Assembly: GCA_903938205.1 (NCBI GenBank)
Contig: CAJACJ010000160.1
Coordinates: 1-6,692, forward strand
Source of the DNA: an uncultured bacterium
GTDB taxonomy: Bacteria; Planctomycetota; Phycisphaerae; Phycisphaerales; SM1A02
DNA length: 6,692 nucleotides
Direction of reading: 5' to 3'
Program-made: the position numbers and the translations under genes
Shown here: one piece after another, positions 5,444 through 6,692 of the stretch
Layout: each line of letters starts with the position of its first letter
Position numbering within the stretch: position 1 is the stretch's first letter
Notes under the pieces: model-generated
Database searches by the model: none
Told to the model about the DNA's origin: nothing
Seen by the model: only the letters and a program-made list of their open reading frames with translations

Positions 5444-6692
5444 TTAAGCGGCAATTCCACGTTGAAATTTGTGATCTATGGGCGCGTTTACTGCCAGAAG
5501 TCTCCGCGACCAAGCCGCGCCCATACAGGTGGCGGCGAATAACAGAGCACCTGTTGATTGATGCGCGGAAGTGAACATGAGTTCCCAAAGCGGAATGGCG
5601 GCGTCCTTGCGCACAAGCACCGCGACATAGGCCAGCAGGCCAAGCAGAACTTGCGTGATCAAAATGGTGATCATGAAAGTAGCGCACGTGCCAAGCAATT
5701 TCAGCGCCGGTGTTTCACGCGCGGCCGCCGACATGCGGCTGGCTGCTAGCAATACCGCCAACGCAGCGATGATGGAAAATCCAATGTGTCCATGCATGGC
5801 CCAGATTGGGTGATATGCGGGGAGTCCATCATGTGGAGGAACTTGCAGATGTCGATAGCTTGCACCAAGAAAAAGCTGCACAAGCAATACAAACGGCGCG
5901 ATCGTGGTGAGAACTCGCACGCTTGATGCGCCGGAAAAATTAAGAAGCGCGTTGGTTGATTTCCATTTGATTGTCAACAACGCGGCAAGCAACGCCATAG
6001 TTGCGAACACTATTTGTCCAAAGATTCCGTGGGCAATTGCGATCAGCGTGCTTGGTGAAAGTTGCGCTGCTTCTTGACTGAGCGTGAGCGTGCCAGTGAC
6101 GCGCAGTCCGCCCATCAAACCTTGCACACACACCATGAATAGCGCGAAGCATGCAAGCGCGCGCACCCATGTGCGGCGGTCCTCACGAAACACAACCAGC
6201 ACCATGGTGAATGTGGTCACGCCAACCAACATTCCAAACAAGCGATGCGCGTGCTCGTAATACACCCCACCTTTCATTTCGCTCACGGGATACAGCAGCA
6301 TGTTGTGGCCGAATGAATTGGGCCAATCAGGAACAGTAAGTCCGGCTTCAAGGCCCGTGACAAGTCCGCCGGTAATGAGCAATAAGAAAATTGTTGCCGC
6401 GGCCACCATGGCGAACAACGCCGCGGGCGCGGGCCACGACCATTGCGCAGTTGTTGCGGCACCACTGTTTATAAAAATTCGCGGGGCAAGCCACGCCCCA
6501 AACATGGCCAAGACGCCGCTACCAACAAACATGCCAACGCTCCAAACCGCGCCTTGAATAATCATGGACACGTCATTGCTACCGCCGCCAACCAAGGCAC
6601 CCACCACCAACAAGTTTACAAATCCAGAGACACATCCCACGCCAAATGGCGATGCTTGATCGCGCATTGCGCGCGCCGCCACAAATCCAGCG
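5444..6692 (-). CDS. ctaA: Haem A synthase (CtaA/COX15) with an N-terminal membrane extension; 5' end beyond the window
   Basis: CtaA oxidises the C8 methyl of haem O to a formyl group, giving haem A for cytochrome c oxidase, in the inner membrane. Numbered from the GTG at 6682, the core (about 86-392) has eight likely transmembrane helices in two four-helix halves. Expected haem-ligand histidines are visible: E143-x2-H146-R147 and H218 (AIAHG) in the first half, H297/H299 (MHGHIG) and H374 (SAHQSTGALL) in the second. The LVTGLEAGLTVPDWPNSFG loop (107-125) is typical of the family. It lacks the Cys pair of Bacillus CtaA. Before the core are at least 85 extra residues with two hydrophobic segments (about 18-34 and 44-66). 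The frame stays open to the right edge (AGF before the GTG), so the true start is unresolved; GTG 6682 and ATG 6667 are internal options. It is convergent with the cyclase-fold gene; no other oxidase genes are visible. Confidence 0.9.
   Translation of the reverse strand, partial: AGFVAARAMRDQASPFGVGCVSGFVNLLVVGALVGGGSNDVSMIIQGAVWSVGMFVGSGVLAMFGAWLAPRIFINSGAATTAQWSWPAPAALFAMVAAATIFLLLITGGLVTGLEAGLTVPDWPNSFGHNMLLYPVSEMKGGVYYEHAHRLFGMLVGVTTFTMVLVVFREDRRTWVRALACFALFMVCVQGLMGGLRVTGTLTLSQEAAQLSPSTLIAIAHGIFGQIVFATMALLAALLTIKWKSTNALLNFSGASSVRVLTTIAPFVLLVQLFLGASYRHLQVPPHDGLPAYHPIWAMHGHIGFSIIAALAVLLAASRMSAAARETPALKLLGTCATFMITILITQVLLGLLAYVAVLVRKDAAIPLWELMFTSAHQSTGALLFAATCMGAAWSRRLLAVNAPIDHKFQRGIAA

Noticed and set aside
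4866..5687. Open 273-residue minus-strand frame across the cyclase-fold gene end and the ctaA end
   Set aside because: It overlaps two well-supported genes, is rich in His and Arg with no recognisable fold, and looks like a compositional shadow.
1..6692. CRISPR array, tRNA, riboswitch, transposase or attachment site
   Set aside because: I looked on both strands and saw no regularly spaced repeats, cloverleaf sequence, terminal inverted repeats or recombinase motifs. The remaining non-coding DNA is only four short gaps.

Overview
The window carries five protein-coding genes and no RNA genes, insertion sequences or CRISPR array. The organism looks like an aerobic Gram-negative bacterium: an OprB-type outer-membrane porin and a haem A synthase (needed for aa3/ba3-type terminal oxidases) are both present. 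A secreted squalene-cyclase-fold protein with a QW motif and a DUF1573 protein, together with starts lacking Shine-Dalgarno sequences, point towards the Planctomycetes/PVC group, perhaps the Phycisphaerae. That placement is inference from gene style; there is no phylogenetic marker here. The DNA is moderately GC-rich and full of GCGC words.

Layout, left to right. (1) 1-920, minus: 5' part of a zinc-independent medium-chain dehydrogenase/quinone-oxidoreductase-like enzyme, running off the left edge. (2) 921-1125: divergent intergenic region with a 28-bp palindrome (two perfect 13-nt arms, 2-nt centre). (3) 1126-2334, plus: exported DUF1573 protein. (4) 2335-2425: short convergent gap. (5) 2426-3877, minus: OprB-family porin. 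(6) 3878-3926: 49-bp divergent gap holding two interlocked sigma70-like promoters, each predicting a transcript that begins at or within a base or two of the start codon. (7) 3927-5408, plus: secreted prenyltransferase/squalene-cyclase-fold protein. (8) 5409-5443: short convergent gap. (9) 5444-6692, minus: haem A synthase (CtaA/COX15) with an extra N-terminal membrane domain, running off the right edge.

Gene orientation alternates strictly (- + - + -), so no two genes here form an operon. The only coupling the sequence suggests is through the two shared divergent control regions: MDR enzyme with DUF1573 protein, and porin with cyclase-fold protein. Three of the four visible gene starts have a -10-like hexamer ending exactly 6 nt before the ATG and no Shine-Dalgarno sequence, suggesting leaderless mRNAs. 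I see no clear multi-gene novel system. The best leads are the palindrome, the interlocked leaderless promoters, the CtaA N-terminal extension and the non-enzymatic-looking exported cyclase-fold protein.
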